This document shows positions 10,816-22,949 of a stretch of DNA of 64,000 nucleotides, in pieces (within the stretch, counting starts at the first letter, position 1; each line of letters opens with the position of its first letter). This DNA is from Cenococcum geophilum 1.58 (Eukaryota > Ascomycota > Dothideomycetes > Gloniales > Gloniaceae), in contig KV748199.1 in assembly GCA_001692895.1 (NCBI GenBank), positions 1,612,001 to 1,676,000 on the forward strand, read 5' to 3'. The position numbers were made by a program, and so were the translations under genes. The notes beneath the pieces were generated by a model, which was not told the origin of the DNA, did no database searches, and saw only the letters and a program-made list of their open reading frames with translations.

Positions 10816-13800
10816 AGGATTATATAAACCCTACTAAGAAGTAGCCTCCTATAAAGATTCTTTTATAAGTAAGCTGTTACTTAGAATAACTGTCTATAAG
10901 AAGTAACTCTTTTATTTTCTTTACCTCTATATAGAACACATAAAGCAACTGCAAGGACTAAGAATCTTCTACTACACTCCTACCTTATCTCGCTGCTATA
11001 GAGAATTAAGAAAAGAAGCTTAGTTCTTTAAAGCTGGTTTTAAATCCTCTATCTCAATAACTGTTCTCATAAGAAATAACTTTATATATAGTCTTCTTCC
11101 CCCTATCTTTATTACTAATAGCTATCTCTTATAAGCATTTTACATTTTCACGCTCTATAGTTTTTGAATTAATATATTTATTTTCCTTTTAAGCTAAGAG
11201 AAGAGTTACTTTACTTTAAGAAATCTTGGTTAAGTATACCGAAGGTTAGAATTAAACGTTATCTAAGTCTTGTCAATTTTTTTAGAAAATTGTTAATGTT
11301 TAGGTTATTGACATGTAAAGTCTTAGTAAGGAGAATCTAACTAATTAAATAACTTTGACCGCCGGTTAAAGTTCCTTAACATCTTAAGATTTTACGTAAT
11401 AGCCCTTTTTAATTCACCTTTTTCTAGAAAATACCATAAGGCCTTTATTTTGATTTCCTATTATCTTATCTCGTTCAATTATATATACTTATTTACTTTT
11501 CTTAAGCGCTAAGAAGGCACTGTTATAACTCTTTTCTTAAAATACTACCTATACGCCCGTTATACACACGGAATTTCACTATAAAAATGCCTGGAACTAT
11601 AGAACTCCGCTTAAAAAGAAAGCCGCCGCCTCTACCCCCTACTATTTAATTAATGGCCCTTATATACTAAGGAAAGGCGTAAATAATAGAAGTTATCCTT
11701 AGAGCTGCCTAAAGCTATCTAGTTAATTAGCGCGTAAACATCTATTATAGTTTAACGTAGGTTATTTTAAACTAGGAGTATAATATAGTTAAGGCTATAA
11801 AAAATACGATAATTAAGATTAAGAAGGATGTGGAGCTTAAGGGAAACTTAGAAGGTAAAGAGTGGGAAAATGCATTTATAGACATTAGAAAGCTCTCTAA
11901 GATTACCTATAAGATTAATAAGATTAAGGCGGTGCGGGATATAATTAAGAAGGAGTAGGGAAAGGAGCTTTTGGAAGGTCCCTGTAAGCTCTTTTATATA
12001 TACTACACACTAAAGAGCATTTATATCTTTATTAATTAGGTAAAAAGGGGTTAGGTCTCTAGAAAGGATGCGTTAGAAATGGTTAATAATACAATACTAA
12101 GCCGCCTAAAACTCTTAAAGGTTAGGATTTTAAGGACCCTATACCTAACGCCTTTGGACTTCCTTACCGCATATAAGTTTAGATTAGTAGTTAATAAGGA
12201 GTTAGTTAAGAAATAGAAGCTTATTTATTATCTAAGCTAGGGTTATAAGCTCTTAGTACTAGCCTTAACTATTAAAACTAAAGAGGAATTTACACTAGAG
12301 CTAGTTACCCTGGTACCTTTACTGTTACCTTTTAAAGAGATTAAGGGGTTAAACGTAAAGATACTGCGTAGCTTATTTCTGTTTAGAGGTAGGGTTCTTA
12401 AAGCGTAAGGAGAAGACTCTATATTTAATGGATCTATATCTTTAGAGAATAGCCTTATTACTAGCTCCCCATAGAAATATAGGGCTGGAAAGGCCTCTAA
12501 GAGATTCCTAAGGAAGAAGCTAAAGATAGGGCCTACGGAACCTTTAGCTTTTAATAGAACTAATAAATAGAAAGGAAAGGCGGCTATAATCGCTAAAGTT
12601 AATAGAGAGGTAATTATTAGGAAAATATAGATAAAGCAGAAAATAAAATGCTTGTGTTATTCTAAAACGCCAGTTAAACTAATTAAGACCCTTAATTTTA
12701 AGAAAGAGCTAAAGGGCGGTATATTGGCTGTCTTATAATAGTTTATTACGGCCTAGTAAGGAAATGGAACGGAAGTCTACGCATTATACTAAATACATCT
12801 TTAGAAAATGGTAGGGTTATTAGGGTTAGATGCTAGCGTTTCTTCTATAAATTTATATTTGCGAATCTACTTAGTCTTTAAGAACTATAATACTGTTAAT
12901 ATTCTCTGGACGGCCAAAAGCTCTTACTTCTAGTTTAAAAGAGATAGTCGCCCCAAATATGCGAATAATAGTCTTAGAATTTATGCCTATTCTACTGTAT
13001 AGCCTAGCGATTACCTAGTAAACCTTATAGGGTTAAGAAAGCTTATATTAGGCTTAAAAGGAGAACTTAAATAGGACCTACTCAGAATCCACTATGCCGA
13101 TTTATTTAAATAGTAGATAGACGCCGAAATTCTAGATATTTTTAAGGAGGAATTCAACATATACGCGTATTATTTGCGTAAGACCGCTGGAAAGGATAAT
13201 AGCGGTATTCTTTAAACTATATGCCATTTACTACTATAGTAGGTGGTTTAAATAGATCTAGAGCACTACTAGTATATAGTGGCTCTACGCACTAATAGTG
13301 CTACTTGTTTTATTGCGTATCCAAGCTACGCACTCTAGTTCCTTAAAGGCTACCTTCCTAAAAAATAGAACTTAGATATCGACCTTCTCTAAGTATATAA
13401 AGGAGGGCCAAATTCTAGAGAAAGTTGGCTTTATTCTTATGTTTCCTTAATTAATAAGGGAAGTTAGTCTTATGCTAAGCTCCTACTTAGAATGCATTAG
13501 CATATACCGGAATGGGTAGGTTTACTTTAAGAGCGTAGAGAACTTAATAGCCGAGGGCGTATTAAGAATATGGAAACAGCCTAGACTAAAGCTAATACTA
13601 AAAAGTTTAAGCTTAACTAAACGCCCATTATATTAAGAACTAGTAAAGTGTAATTTATAAAAGCTACTATTACATAAGGAGCCTCTTAAGCCATATTAAG
13701 CCGCTTAATTATTATACTAGACTTAATCATAATCCTACTAAACACTAGAAGATTGGAGATCCCTAGGCTTAAGAGCTAGTAGGCGGTTATATAGATAAAT

Positions 13801-14817
13801 CTAGATGCCTTTCCCCCGGTATTAACTCCTACTGGCAGGCCTATTACTAATATTCCCCTATATAAATTCCCGGCCTATATATAGCTGTAGGCAAAGAGTG
13901 CTCTTTTAAATGCTTTGGTTGGGAGACTTTTATAGGATAACCCTTAAGTAAGGGTAGAACGGCAGATAATCCTAGATCCTACCTTAAATAATAAATATAA
14001 AGCATTTTGGGAAAGATATAGGGCGCGTATTACTAAGGCTGTTTAGAATAGCTTTAAAGAGCTAGAGGAATTTGAATGAGAAGTATTTAGAGCAAAGTCT
14101 TACTTTTTAGCAAAAGAATAAGGATATGGGCGTCCTATAGATAACCTAGAATATCCTAAAGACCTAATTTTAGATCTAGAAAATGAGAATAACCTAGTTG
14201 GTATAACTTCTAGCGCTCCCCTATTAACTAAGCATGGTTCTAAAGGCTATACTAAAGGTAAAGATAGGGCTGTTACGCCTTAAGGCGCTAGGACTACTGC
14301 TCTGTATCTTAATCCTAGTATCCTTAATAATAAAGTGGTGCCTATAGAAGTTAACCGTAAACTAAAGGATCTAAGTAAGCCTAAGGAAGATAGCCCCCGG
14401 GATACTACCCCTGAACGATTATTAATAGTTATTAGTACTTTAGAAGACACTAATAAACTAGTAGTATTACACCGCCTAACGCCTTTACCAATTTCGGAAA
14501 AGGGTGCTGCTTTAGGAGAGTAGGCAATTAATTCTAGTATTCTATAATCTCCCTTATAAAAGAAAATATAAGTAAAAATAGATGCTATCTAAATAAGAGT
14601 GTCTTTAAAACTCTAAGCTAGAGCTATTAATATATAAGAAGATGTAAGTGCGGAGATTAAGGCAGAGGACGTTATAGATAAAGATAATAGGTAAAATACA
14701 GAGACGATAATTGAGGAGGGAGTAAAGGCTGCTTTAGAGAAGTTAGGGGAGTATTAGGTATTAGATTATCTTCTTTTTTTTTAGGTATTTATTACCTACT
14801 AAGAAAATTATAAGGAA
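10813..14817 (+). mobile_element. Unclassified degenerate repeat element, copy B
   Basis: The longer of the two copies (about 4.0 kb). Degenerate plus-strand coding runs from about 11770 to 14750, with shorter stop-free stretches such as 14335-14523. Peptides recur at the same spacing as in copy A: DIRKLSKITYKINKIKAVRD, LDFLTAYKFRL, LGLRKLILGLKGELK, SYALQFLKGYLPKK, LINKGSQSYAKLL, LTPLPISEKGAALGE. It is followed directly by an LTR-like sequence. The conserved long frame plus LTR suggests a gag-like or accessory ORF of an LTR retroelement, but no RT, integrase, zinc knuckle or protease motif was seen inside it. Function unknown. Confidence 0.6.
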
Positions 14818-14915
14818 ATGTTAGGGGATAATATTTTAGGTAGGGGAGGCAATATAGTAGTATCGAATGCCCTTGGTTATTTTAGGTTGTTTCTCTTTTT
14901 ATATATAGGAGCCTA
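14818..14915 (+). repeat. LTR-like sequence start after copy B (truncated)
   Basis: TGTTAGGGGATAATATTTTAGG at the start matches 9010 onward over about 95 bp, through the TTATATATAGGAG box, then the two diverge. Only the first part of the LTR seems present. Confidence 0.35.
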
Positions 14916-15870
14916 TAGTAGTAGTAATATTAATCCGGCTATAAAGCTAAGCTCCCTATATACTACTATATATATATTAAGCAGCTTGTTAGTAAGGAGG
15001 CTTAGCGGAATATATATAGGGTGTAAAATAAAGGCTGAAAGGTAGGAAGTATTAAAATTGCTTAACTATTAAAAAGTTAGTAAATATGCTCTTAAAACGC
15101 CCTCTTTGGTTAACTCTAATATATATATAATTGCCTATTTAGGTTGGAATTAAGGATCTAGACTAAATTAAGATTTACCTATATCTATTAGACCAAATTA
15201 GGATCTACTTATATTTATTTGGATTTCGTATTAACCTTATTAAAATATTATCAGAATGGCAATAGCTTACCTTACCCTTTATAACCGCGATAAGGACTAG
15301 AACCTCTTCCTCTTCCTCTTTCTTATATCTAGTATGTTCTAAATATATTATATATTTAGGCTTTATAAGCTTAATAGGCTATAACTTATAGGTAATAGCA
15401 CCTAAGTATTATATAGAGTAGGCTAGCGTAGGGGTTGGCCTAGAGAGAGTTGCGGTTATATAGCGGATATAGTAGCGACTAATATAGCGACTAATATAGC
15501 AACAGATATAGCGATACTAGTGGTAGTAGTAGATATAGCAGTATTAAACAGGGAGTTAATTAATAAAGTTTAACTCTAGCTCGGCGTCGGATTAATACTA
15601 GAAATCCTAAATATCGCATCTATACCCTGTAATAAAGGGTATAGTATACAATTATATTTAAAACTAGCCGCACGCAACTCCTGCTATAGACTTTTAGATA
15701 GTAGATCTGCGTACTCCTATTTATTTATATAGTCGTTAAAGCGTTTACGTATAGTAATTAGGTGGAATTAATATGCTATTTAATATAGCAGAGTATATAG
15801 AACGGTAATAGTATAATGTATTAGAAATAGAGCAGATCTACTAATGGCTACAGGTACTACTAATATCTAA
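14916..15870. other. AT-rich sequence without recognisable coding content
   Basis: RIP-like composition (many TA dinucleotides). A run of short degenerate repeats reading ATATAGCGAC and similar lies at about 15464-15535. I could not assign the rest to any element; it may be tail sequence of copy B or of the helicase element. Confidence 0.35.
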
Positions 15871-15879
15871 GCCTACGTC

Positions 15880-17960
15880 TAAAGTCTCTTAAGGATATAA
15901 TTCTTTTTAGCATCTAGATTTGCCCCCTTTTTATTATATATTTTACGTTCAGGCGTTCTTAACTAAAGTAAATTATTATAGTAACTATAGTAGGAGCCTT
16001 TATTAGTATTAGCAGCAATTAAAGCGTTAGGCTCGGCGAAATACTTATATAGTGTTTTCTTAATATACTTGTAGTCGTTATATAGCTAAAAAAACTTATC
16101 TCTTATCTCTATACGCTTCTGTTTATCTTCCTTTTTATCTCCCTACTTTAATTAGATAGTATTATTAGCTAATAAGTTATCTAAGTTTATAGAGTTAACT
16201 AACGGTGATTAGGATTGGTGTAATAGTAATGGTTAAAAGGTAAAAAAAGGATAGGATAATAGTGCGTAAGACTGTTACTGTTAATAAGAATTTAAATGAT
16301 ATACTACCTTTGGCTTTAATTATAGGAGTAGATCTTATTCGCTAAAGCACTAGTGTTTAAATAGAAAGATTACTTTAGCCCTTCTACTATTACGGCTAGC
16401 TTAACCACCACGCTATAGAAGAAGAGAGAAATATAGTTTAGGCGCTGGTATTATATATATAACCACTCTACGGACGTTTAGAAGATTAATACTAACCCTA
16501 ATAGCCTCTATAGCAAAAATAATTTAAATCTTAGAAGACTCTACCAGTTTCCTAAACTTAGCTAGTATTAACTTCTTTCTAAATAATGAGATTGTTTAAT
16601 AAAATACGGCCATAATTAAGCTGGTAATATCCTTAGTATATTAAGCTGGATATAGCTGCTGTAGGTACTTGGATATGCTTTTATGCGCCTTTATAGCTTA
16701 GAGTTTAGTATTAAAAAATATAATAGTCTTTAGAATCTTATGCGGAGTAGCTAAGCGGCTCCCTCCCTAAAAGACGGTAGGATTAATATACGTTTTAATA
16801 GTTGGAGGATTAATAGCCTTATTAAGAAGGAAGCGGAGTAAGGTATATCTAGCAATTTTATCCTTTAGTATCTGGCTAAGATAAAAGATAAGCTCTTTAT
16901 AGGTAATAGAAGTCTGCTTAAGGTGTATATTAGTATTATTAAAGCCTAACGATTTTTTTACTGTTTTTAATATTTTTAGATCTAAAGTTATAGAGTAAGT
17001 AAACTATAGAACTGAGCTTCCAATTAGATTGCGTATATAGCGTAGCTGCGTATACTTAGGGCGAAACTTCTTGCCCTATTATGTAATAAGATAAGCTTTA
17101 TTGATAATAACTAAGGCTAATTACTTCTTAAACTTAGGGTCTTTAAGTAGAGAATAGAAATTTAGTGTACTGGTAAGCTTAGGGCTAATAAAGATATAGG
17201 TATATAGGCCGGCTCTTGCATTCTTAATTGCTTTATCTATATCCTTAACGTCGGCGTTAAGGAGTAGCGCATTACTACTAATCTAATTAACCTTTTAAAC
17301 TTGCTCTTTTGCAATCTCGTTTAGAGGAAGAAATACTAGTAATATAGTATTTTTATAAAGGATTAAAATTACTTATATAATAAGGCTTTTACCAAAGCTA
17401 GTTTGTGTAATAAGGATAATATTAATATAATTATAGATAAGCCTCCGAATACAGGTTACCTGCTCCTTTTTTGCATAGAATTTATTGCCGTATAGCAGTA
17501 ATATAGTATCCTAAATTACGTTATCTCATGCTTAAGTTGTTATATTGGGCTTCTTCTTATCTTGGATTTTTCTCTAAGCTCTAGCTACCCGTATCTTTAT
17601 TATATCCTAGCTGGCTAAGCTAGTAGAGAGTTAAGGTGTATCCTGGCTGGCCAAGCTAGTAGAGAGTTAAGATATTTGTTAGTCTACTATACTAATAGTA
17701 TTATCTACTACCTTGCTAGTAGTAGGACAGTCGCGTACTATACTGGGCGCATTTCCAACCTTTAGCCTCCTTATTAAGGCCTTTAAGCGTTTCTTTATAC
17801 CAAACGGCGTTATATAGCTTATTAGTAAACACGGAGTTAATAGGGGGTTTATAGGTTAGTATAGGCAGCGGAGAAGCAATAAAGCAGGTAATAAGGCACA
17901 GAATTAATCTAGATACAATATATTAGCTATTTAAGTGTTTATCTACTATAAATATTAATA
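15880..17960 (-). pseudogene. RecQ-like DEAD/DEAH helicase relic, RIP-degraded
   Basis: On the minus strand, reading TAA/TAG as Gln, a continuous frame runs from about 17840. An N-terminal region ends in a tandem QLSTSLASQD motif. Motif I follows (TSFGKSLII near 17395), then FISPKLTST, and motif II where the family has IDEAH but this copy reads INKAY (D to N, E to K, H to Y). Later blocks are FRPKYTQLRYIRNLIGSS, a TLDLKILKTVKKSLGF stretch and the C-terminal helicase lobe (KTIIFF, SLFRKKL, AIEAIRVSINLLNVRRVVIY near 16500). All changes fit C-to-T/G-to-A mutation. Such RecQ-like genes are common in fungal subtelomeres and mobile elements. Dead as enzyme; both ends uncertain. Confidence 0.7.
17608..17677 (-). 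repeat. Two tandem copies of a 36-bp unit inside the helicase relic
   Basis: TATCCTGGCTGGCCAAGCTA and the following bases are nearly repeated just to the left (TATCCTAGCTGGCTAAGCTA...). In the minus-strand frame the unit encodes QLSTSLASQD twice. Confidence 0.7.
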
Positions 17961-18183
17961 TAGGAGGTTAAACGTTAAGGATTGGTGATGGTTAATGGCT
18001 CTGGCTGAATATTTACTGCTTTGGTGGTAATATTTAAGGCGAAATATAGCGGTAACTACTAGGCCGTTTGTAGTAATTTTGGCAGCGTTAGAATTGCCTT
18101 ATAAAGTTCTAGAATATAACGTTGGCCAATTGTTTATAAAGGCGTTAGTTTGTTGTTAATTGATGGCTAAAAAATTAGTATAG

Positions 18184-18317
18184 CGCGCGAGTTTGTATGA
18201 GGATCACATACAAATTAGCGCGCGGGACTAATAAATTTCCGAACCGTGTACCAGACGATCATTATTGTAAGCTGATTAATCTTTATGTAAGCAGCTTGTG
18301 ATTGGATGATCGTCTGG
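18184..18317. repeat. Two inverted repeats at the right edge of the AT-rich block
   Basis: 18251-18262 (CCAGACGATCAT) is the exact reverse complement of 18306-18317 (ATGATCGTCTGG), a 12-bp stem with a 43-bp loop. Just left, 18184-18222 forms an imperfect stem of CGCGCGAGTTTGTATG against CATACAAATTAGCGCGCG. They lie exactly where composition changes from RIP-like to normal, so they may mark an element terminus, but no partner end was found. Confidence 0.5.
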
Positions 18318-18360
18318 GACCGAGATAAGGATAAACCGCCTTACTTTCAGAACCGCCTCG

Positions 18361-18598
18361 GTCGATCACCTTGGCCGCACGATCACCTTAGTCGCACGAT
18401 TTTCCAGCTCGTAATAATCACCTAGCTCGCAAGATCTCCTAGCTCGCACGATCACTTAGCTCCCACGGCCTCCTAGCTCCCACGATCTCCTAGCTCGCAT
18501 GATTACCCAGCTCACACGACCTCCAACTCGCAAGATCCCAGAGCTCCCAAACTCGCACGATTGCCTAGTTCGCACAACCCTCCCGGCTCGAACTTGAG
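18361..18598. repeat. Degenerate 17-bp minisatellite, about 14 units
   Basis: Consensus close to CCTAGCTCGCACGATCT, repeated head to tail with 1-4 substitutions per unit (for example CCTAGCTCGCAAGATCT, CCTAGCTCCCACGATCT, CCTAGCTCGCATGATTA). The period holds at 17 for most units with a few small indels. There are no spacers, so it is not a CRISPR array. It lies immediately right of the helicase relic and the inverted repeats. Confidence 0.85.
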
Positions 18599-20085
18599 CG
18601 GAGAATGCTTATTTATACTAGTGCGCAATTAATATTGCAGTCGTGCAAGCTAGGGTAGAAGGTCATACAGGACTGGATTCATGCTGTAAGCAGGAGGATC
18701 GCGGGCGTATATACACACATAGGGCGATCAAGGGAGCAAGGGCAGGCGTACAATAACTTTACGGCAAAGTGGAAGCATGGTACCGAAAGGCAGATAGGGC
18801 AAGACAGGCAATCAGGACGCTCCCTTACAGGAGTCTCAGAGCCGTTGATGTAATACAGGTGCTGCCTGGAGGGGTACGTGTAATTACCTCTCACGTCTCC
18901 CTTGGAGGTTTTTCGTACCTATAACTTATCGGTATTAGTCTGCATGGACCCTAATTTGGGACCTCACCAGACGTTAATCAAGAATCGAGAATAATATATC
19001 TACCTTAACTCTAAAAATATCTAATATTTAATATTTAATATCTCTCAGTATTGACCCTCCAATATTCAATATCAATATCCAATATCCAATACCAACAACA
19101 CCACCAGCTGAGAGCGTTAAAACCCGCGCACCAACGCGTGCATCGGAAGCCCGCGCGATCCAGGCAGACGCTTCTTGACCACTAAGAAGCCGCGGTCTTT
19201 GGCTGCAACAAAAACAACGTTTAGAGGATCTCGCCTTTCATATAGTAGGACGCCCAAGAGCACCACCTAGTCCCTTTGCTTTCATTCGGGTTTAAAAATA
19301 TTATTATCCCACGGAAGGGCACCCAAGAACGCCGCCCATAGTTATATGCCCCGATACAAGCAAAACATTCCATATTCTCTCGGAGCGATGCTCCCGAGGA
19401 AGCTTGCTTAAGCCAACCGCAAGTCCTCAGGTTTTGTTCCCCAGGGATTTTTGCAGTCTTGATGAAGTATCAAAGGGATATTTCAGGACAGGGACCGCAA
19501 GTTGATGGAGCAAAATCCTGACGTGGAATGATGCAACAGTATTGCTTGGCTTAATCTTGTCTAGTGTCAGGATGTGTGGTTACAAGCCTTTCGGTCAAAG
19601 ATAAATGTGACTCTTCTACCAGCTGTACTAGTTGAGGGTTTCTGTTGGTCCTCTGGAGGCTTCATTTTCCGATGAGACTTCTATCCTAGAATTGGAAGAA
19701 AGCGCCTTGAGAGGCTCGCCATTCATCTGAATTTGCTCCGGAATGATGACATGGCATAGGCGTCAGACCTGATGAGCGCTCATATCCTATTTCTCGAATT
19801 ATGGAATGGAACTTGGTCCTCACGTCAATCAAGTTGTGCAACGTGAGAATTTGTAGAAGCGATATAGAATATGCCACATCATTTTAAGATACTGCTGCTG
19901 TCCTAGTGAAACTCGGTGTCTGCTCCGAATTTGTTCAGAGGATTTTATCCCTAAGCCTAAATTATTCCGCACATTTTGCATCTGTGTAGCTGGGCTGCTT
20001 CCCTTGGGCGACAAAATCTTTGAACGGCCTTTAAAAGCACACAGGCGGGCTTTGACGTATAACTGCTCACATCCAGACGCGTCCT
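18599..20085. other. Intergenic, no convincing gene
   Basis: Short open frames exist on the minus strand (18679-18894, 19686-20014) but show no family features and no plausible splicing partners. 19010-19105 is low-complexity, built of AATATC/AATATT words. Composition is normal, so the RIP block has ended. Confidence 0.5.
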
Positions 20086-21760
20086 CTAAAATGGTAGCGC
20101 AATAAAGAACTTCCGTTTACATCCTATTATACTCGAGTCCAATGTCGAGATAAGAAGCTCTTGTGCCTGCTGTGTCTCAGCGGTTCTCTGAAATATAAAA
20201 CGATACTGCTTTCCGGTTGGTTCCAAATCCTGAGGCCCCAGAGGTTCAGGATGGTGGATTTCTACCTCTGGCGTAGCTGGATGACTGCTTCTTTGCTCTC
20301 CGATCTGACTCTCGGTTCCGGATGATGTAGTTGGCGTGGGTTTGCTTAGTTCATTTGGACGTAGGGCTTTTTGTATAGATTCAGAATCCTTAGAGCTACT
20401 CCCGTTGATTAGGGGGGAAGTTGAAACTGGTGAGGGCCGCTGGCAGTCCGCCAACACAGCTCCTCTAACACACTTGCCGAGGTGCTCGTAGAAAGCCTGC
20501 GGGTCAGCGAAGGGGATGGGACATATCGAGCAAGGTCCGCTCATGGAGGAACTCTCACGCGCTTCACCTGAGAAGCGGTGGTCGCGGGTATCCCCCCATG
20601 GTGGCTTCGGGGCTCCTGTGTGGTAGCGGACAGGGTCGGGATTCTTCCAAATGCTCAGGAGTGCCACGTCAACATCGTGAATACTGATCAAACGGCGCTT
20701 GAGGGAGTCAACAGGAAAAAAGCAAGCTTCGTTTTCTGTACCATACCCCGGACAGAAGGCGCACACTAGTTTCCTCATGCTGTGCGCAAGTATGTGCCTA
20801 TCCCTATCGTATTTACGCGCGAATTCTTTGATATAATATTCGCAATTCTCGACTAGACACTTCTCCAGCCGTGTATTCTCATGTGTCAGCATGTGCCCCT
20901 TAAGGTCTTTAAATATTAGTTCACATTAAGGGACGAAATACCTTCCTCCCTCATAACCTTCTTTTTCCCACGCGATGTTGGCGTATTTCCGTTTCCGAGT
21001 ATGCTCAGGATGCAGCTTGCTCGATACGCCCACAATATGCTCCCCCAGCTGCGGAAGTGACTGTATTTCAGTACAGTCACCGGAATCAATGGTTCTTAGA
21101 CTTATCGGTGCAGACGGTGGCGGTTGTAGCAAAGCTAGAGCCAGGGTTGGCCTAGGTCCATCATGATCCAGTAGCGGCGAGCGCTGTGGCTTGACAGAAG
21201 GGTCGGACTTCGCGAGGACTAGGTTATGCGGACTTGCAGCCTTTGTCCTAAGTAGTGTTATATCGGGCGTCTGAGGAATGGTATGTGGTCTGCGTCGCGC
21301 CAGTGAAAACGAATGTTTCTTAGGTAAAGTGGAGGGCCCACATGACGAACAGTCCTAAAGCCTTTAGTAGCTAAGTAGCTTAAAAAGCGGCACTTGCTAT
21401 TGATACTCAGATTGGCGCATATTCCCGGGCTACGTAAAGATGCTCAGCAATGAAAGACAGTTCTATAAAAAGGCCACACATGGATAATGGACTCAGTTTC
21501 CGCTGCTTTCCGCAGGTCTTAAAATGGAAAGTCAGGCGAGTATTGAGATGTACGCGAAATCAGGGCGGTAAATGGGGATCTAGTGCAGGTTGCAGTTGCT
21601 CGCGCGAGCCGCACCAAATCGGGAACGAGATCGGGTTTGTAGAAAGATAAGGGCTGGCCTTCAAGCTAGGTTCGTATGATCCACTCTTATTATACAAGAT
21701 GGGGGAGAAGCAGTGGGCCTCAGGAGGTGGCTTGCTCCAGATCTGGCTCGGGGCGTACAT
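20086..21760 (-). CDS. C2H2-type zinc-finger protein
   Basis: The last exon runs 20906-20086. A 51-nt intron 20957-20907 (GTTATG...ACTAATA...AAAG) joins WEKE to DLKGHMLTHENTRLEKC, creating a finger-like HMLTH segment. Then come CLVENCEYYIKEFARKYDRDRHILAH and VCAFCPGYG (more C/H pairs) and, near 20540-20470, GPCSICPIPFADPQAFYEHLGKC, a further C2-H-C finger. The C-terminus is Ser/Thr/Pro-rich. Upstream coding continues open to about 21371, where an acceptor (CTTTAG) sits before DCSSC. A first exon from ATG 21760 (MYAPSQIWSK) is likely, but its donor could not be fixed, so the 5' third is uncertain. The layout matches multicopy Pezizomycotina C2H2 proteins of unknown target, probably nuclear regulators. 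Confidence 0.7.
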
Positions 21761-22077
21761 GTAACTATCTCAAAAAATAATTATAAATTGTTGGACTTCA
21801 ATTGGGCGACTCTTACCTTTTAGTAAGGCTGGAAAATTACCTTTGAGAGTTTTTAAGCTATTTCACCCCTATCACGTGCTATACAAAAACCTCATCCAAA
21901 CGACGTCAGAAGCTTGGACCTCCACCCCCGCGGCAGCAATCCCACGGTGTGCATCATCGGCGGAAACTTGCATCAAGAACAGTCATGCGATGGCGGCCTA
22001 CTGATATCCCATAAGGGTCTTCTGAAAAAGGGTTGAGTTACGCTACCTCTCTAGTCAATGGAGAATAGCACATCAAA
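21761..22077. promoter_or_regulatory. Divergent promoter region of zinc-finger and kinase genes
   Basis: The two genes are divergent and share about 317 bp. A CACGTG-like word (ATCACGTGCT) lies at about 21870-21880 and a GACGTCA-like word (ACGACGTCAGAAG, CRE-type core) at about 21900-21912. These are sequence words only; no factor is proven. Confidence 0.35.
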
Positions 22078-22949
22078 ATGGAAGAGCAGGTTGACCGGCT
22101 AGTCAAAAAGACATGGGAAAAATTCGAAGACTTACCCAAATCGCAACGCCTCCTGATCGGGATATCAGGCATTCCTGGCTCAGGTACCACTTCCGTCTTT
22201 TCCCTACATAGGCCCAATTTTATCAACATTCTTCCGTTTGGAATCTACTAACACCAAGTTGTTTCTGCTTCATAGGAAAGACTACATTAGCCGCAATTGT
22301 CGTGAACAGGATCAATAAGCTATATCACCAGCAATCTCCAGGTACCTCTATTGGTAACCCCCTGGCTGCCTTCATCCCCATGGATGGCTATCACCTTTCG
22401 CGCGCCCAGCTCTCCGCAATGCCAGACCCTGTCTCCGCGCACGCTCGGCGCGGCGCAGCTTTTACTTTCGACGGGGGCTCTTTTCTTGCCCTCGTCAAAG
22501 AACTACGCAAGCCATTGCTCCCTGAGAGTCAAACGTTCTACGCGCCGAGTTTCGACCACGCGATTAAGGACCCTGTTGCTGATGATATTGCGATTACACC
22601 GTGTATGCGCGTGGTCATATTTGAAGGGAATTATTTAAGCTTGAGAAAGCCTCCGTGGAAAGAAGCTGCGGAGCTAATGGATGAATTGTGGTTTGTGGAT
22701 GTCGATTTCGAGGTGGCAAGGAAGAGATTGGTGGGACGGCACGTTAAGGCCGGAATAGCGAAGGATGAGGAGGATGCGAATAAGCGGGTTAGCGAGAATG
22801 ATTTAGTAAATGGAAAGGAGATTGTGGAAGAAAGGCTGGAGGTACATGAGCTGATTGTGAGTAAGGAGGATGATGCGTGGAAGCTGGAGAGGCAGGGAGT
22901 CGGAGAAGGGCAGGAGAGGGAGGTGCCTGCTATGGCAGAGTTGGCGTGA
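22078..22949 (+). CDS. YFH7-like P-loop kinase (uridine kinase/PRK-type fold)
   Basis: Two exons, 22078-22183 and 22276-22949, with intron GTACCA...TTCATAG splitting the Gly codon of the Walker A motif; the spliced product is 259 aa. The P-loop reads GISGIPGSGKTTLA (residues about 28-41). PMDGYHLSR (near 75) is the substrate/Mg region of the uridine-kinase and pantothenate-kinase superfamily; VIFEGNYL (near 150) is the Walker B-like strand; RHVKAGIAKDEEDANKRV is a lid region. The overall layout equals yeast YFH7, an ATP-dependent kinase with unknown physiological substrate. ATG 22078 is the only start giving the N-terminal helix before the P-loop. Cytosolic. A phosphoribulokinase-like activity on another small molecule is equally possible. 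Confidence 0.9.

Noticed and set aside
1500..18000. Systematic TAG/TAA at Gln positions, suggesting stop-codon reassignment
   Set aside because: Other C-to-T and G-to-A changes (D to N, E to K, H to Y) occur in the same frames and normal genes elsewhere use TAG/TAA as stops, so RIP explains it.
18361..18598. CRISPR-like array
   Set aside because: Units of 17 bp abut with no unique spacers and the organism is a fungus; it is a minisatellite.
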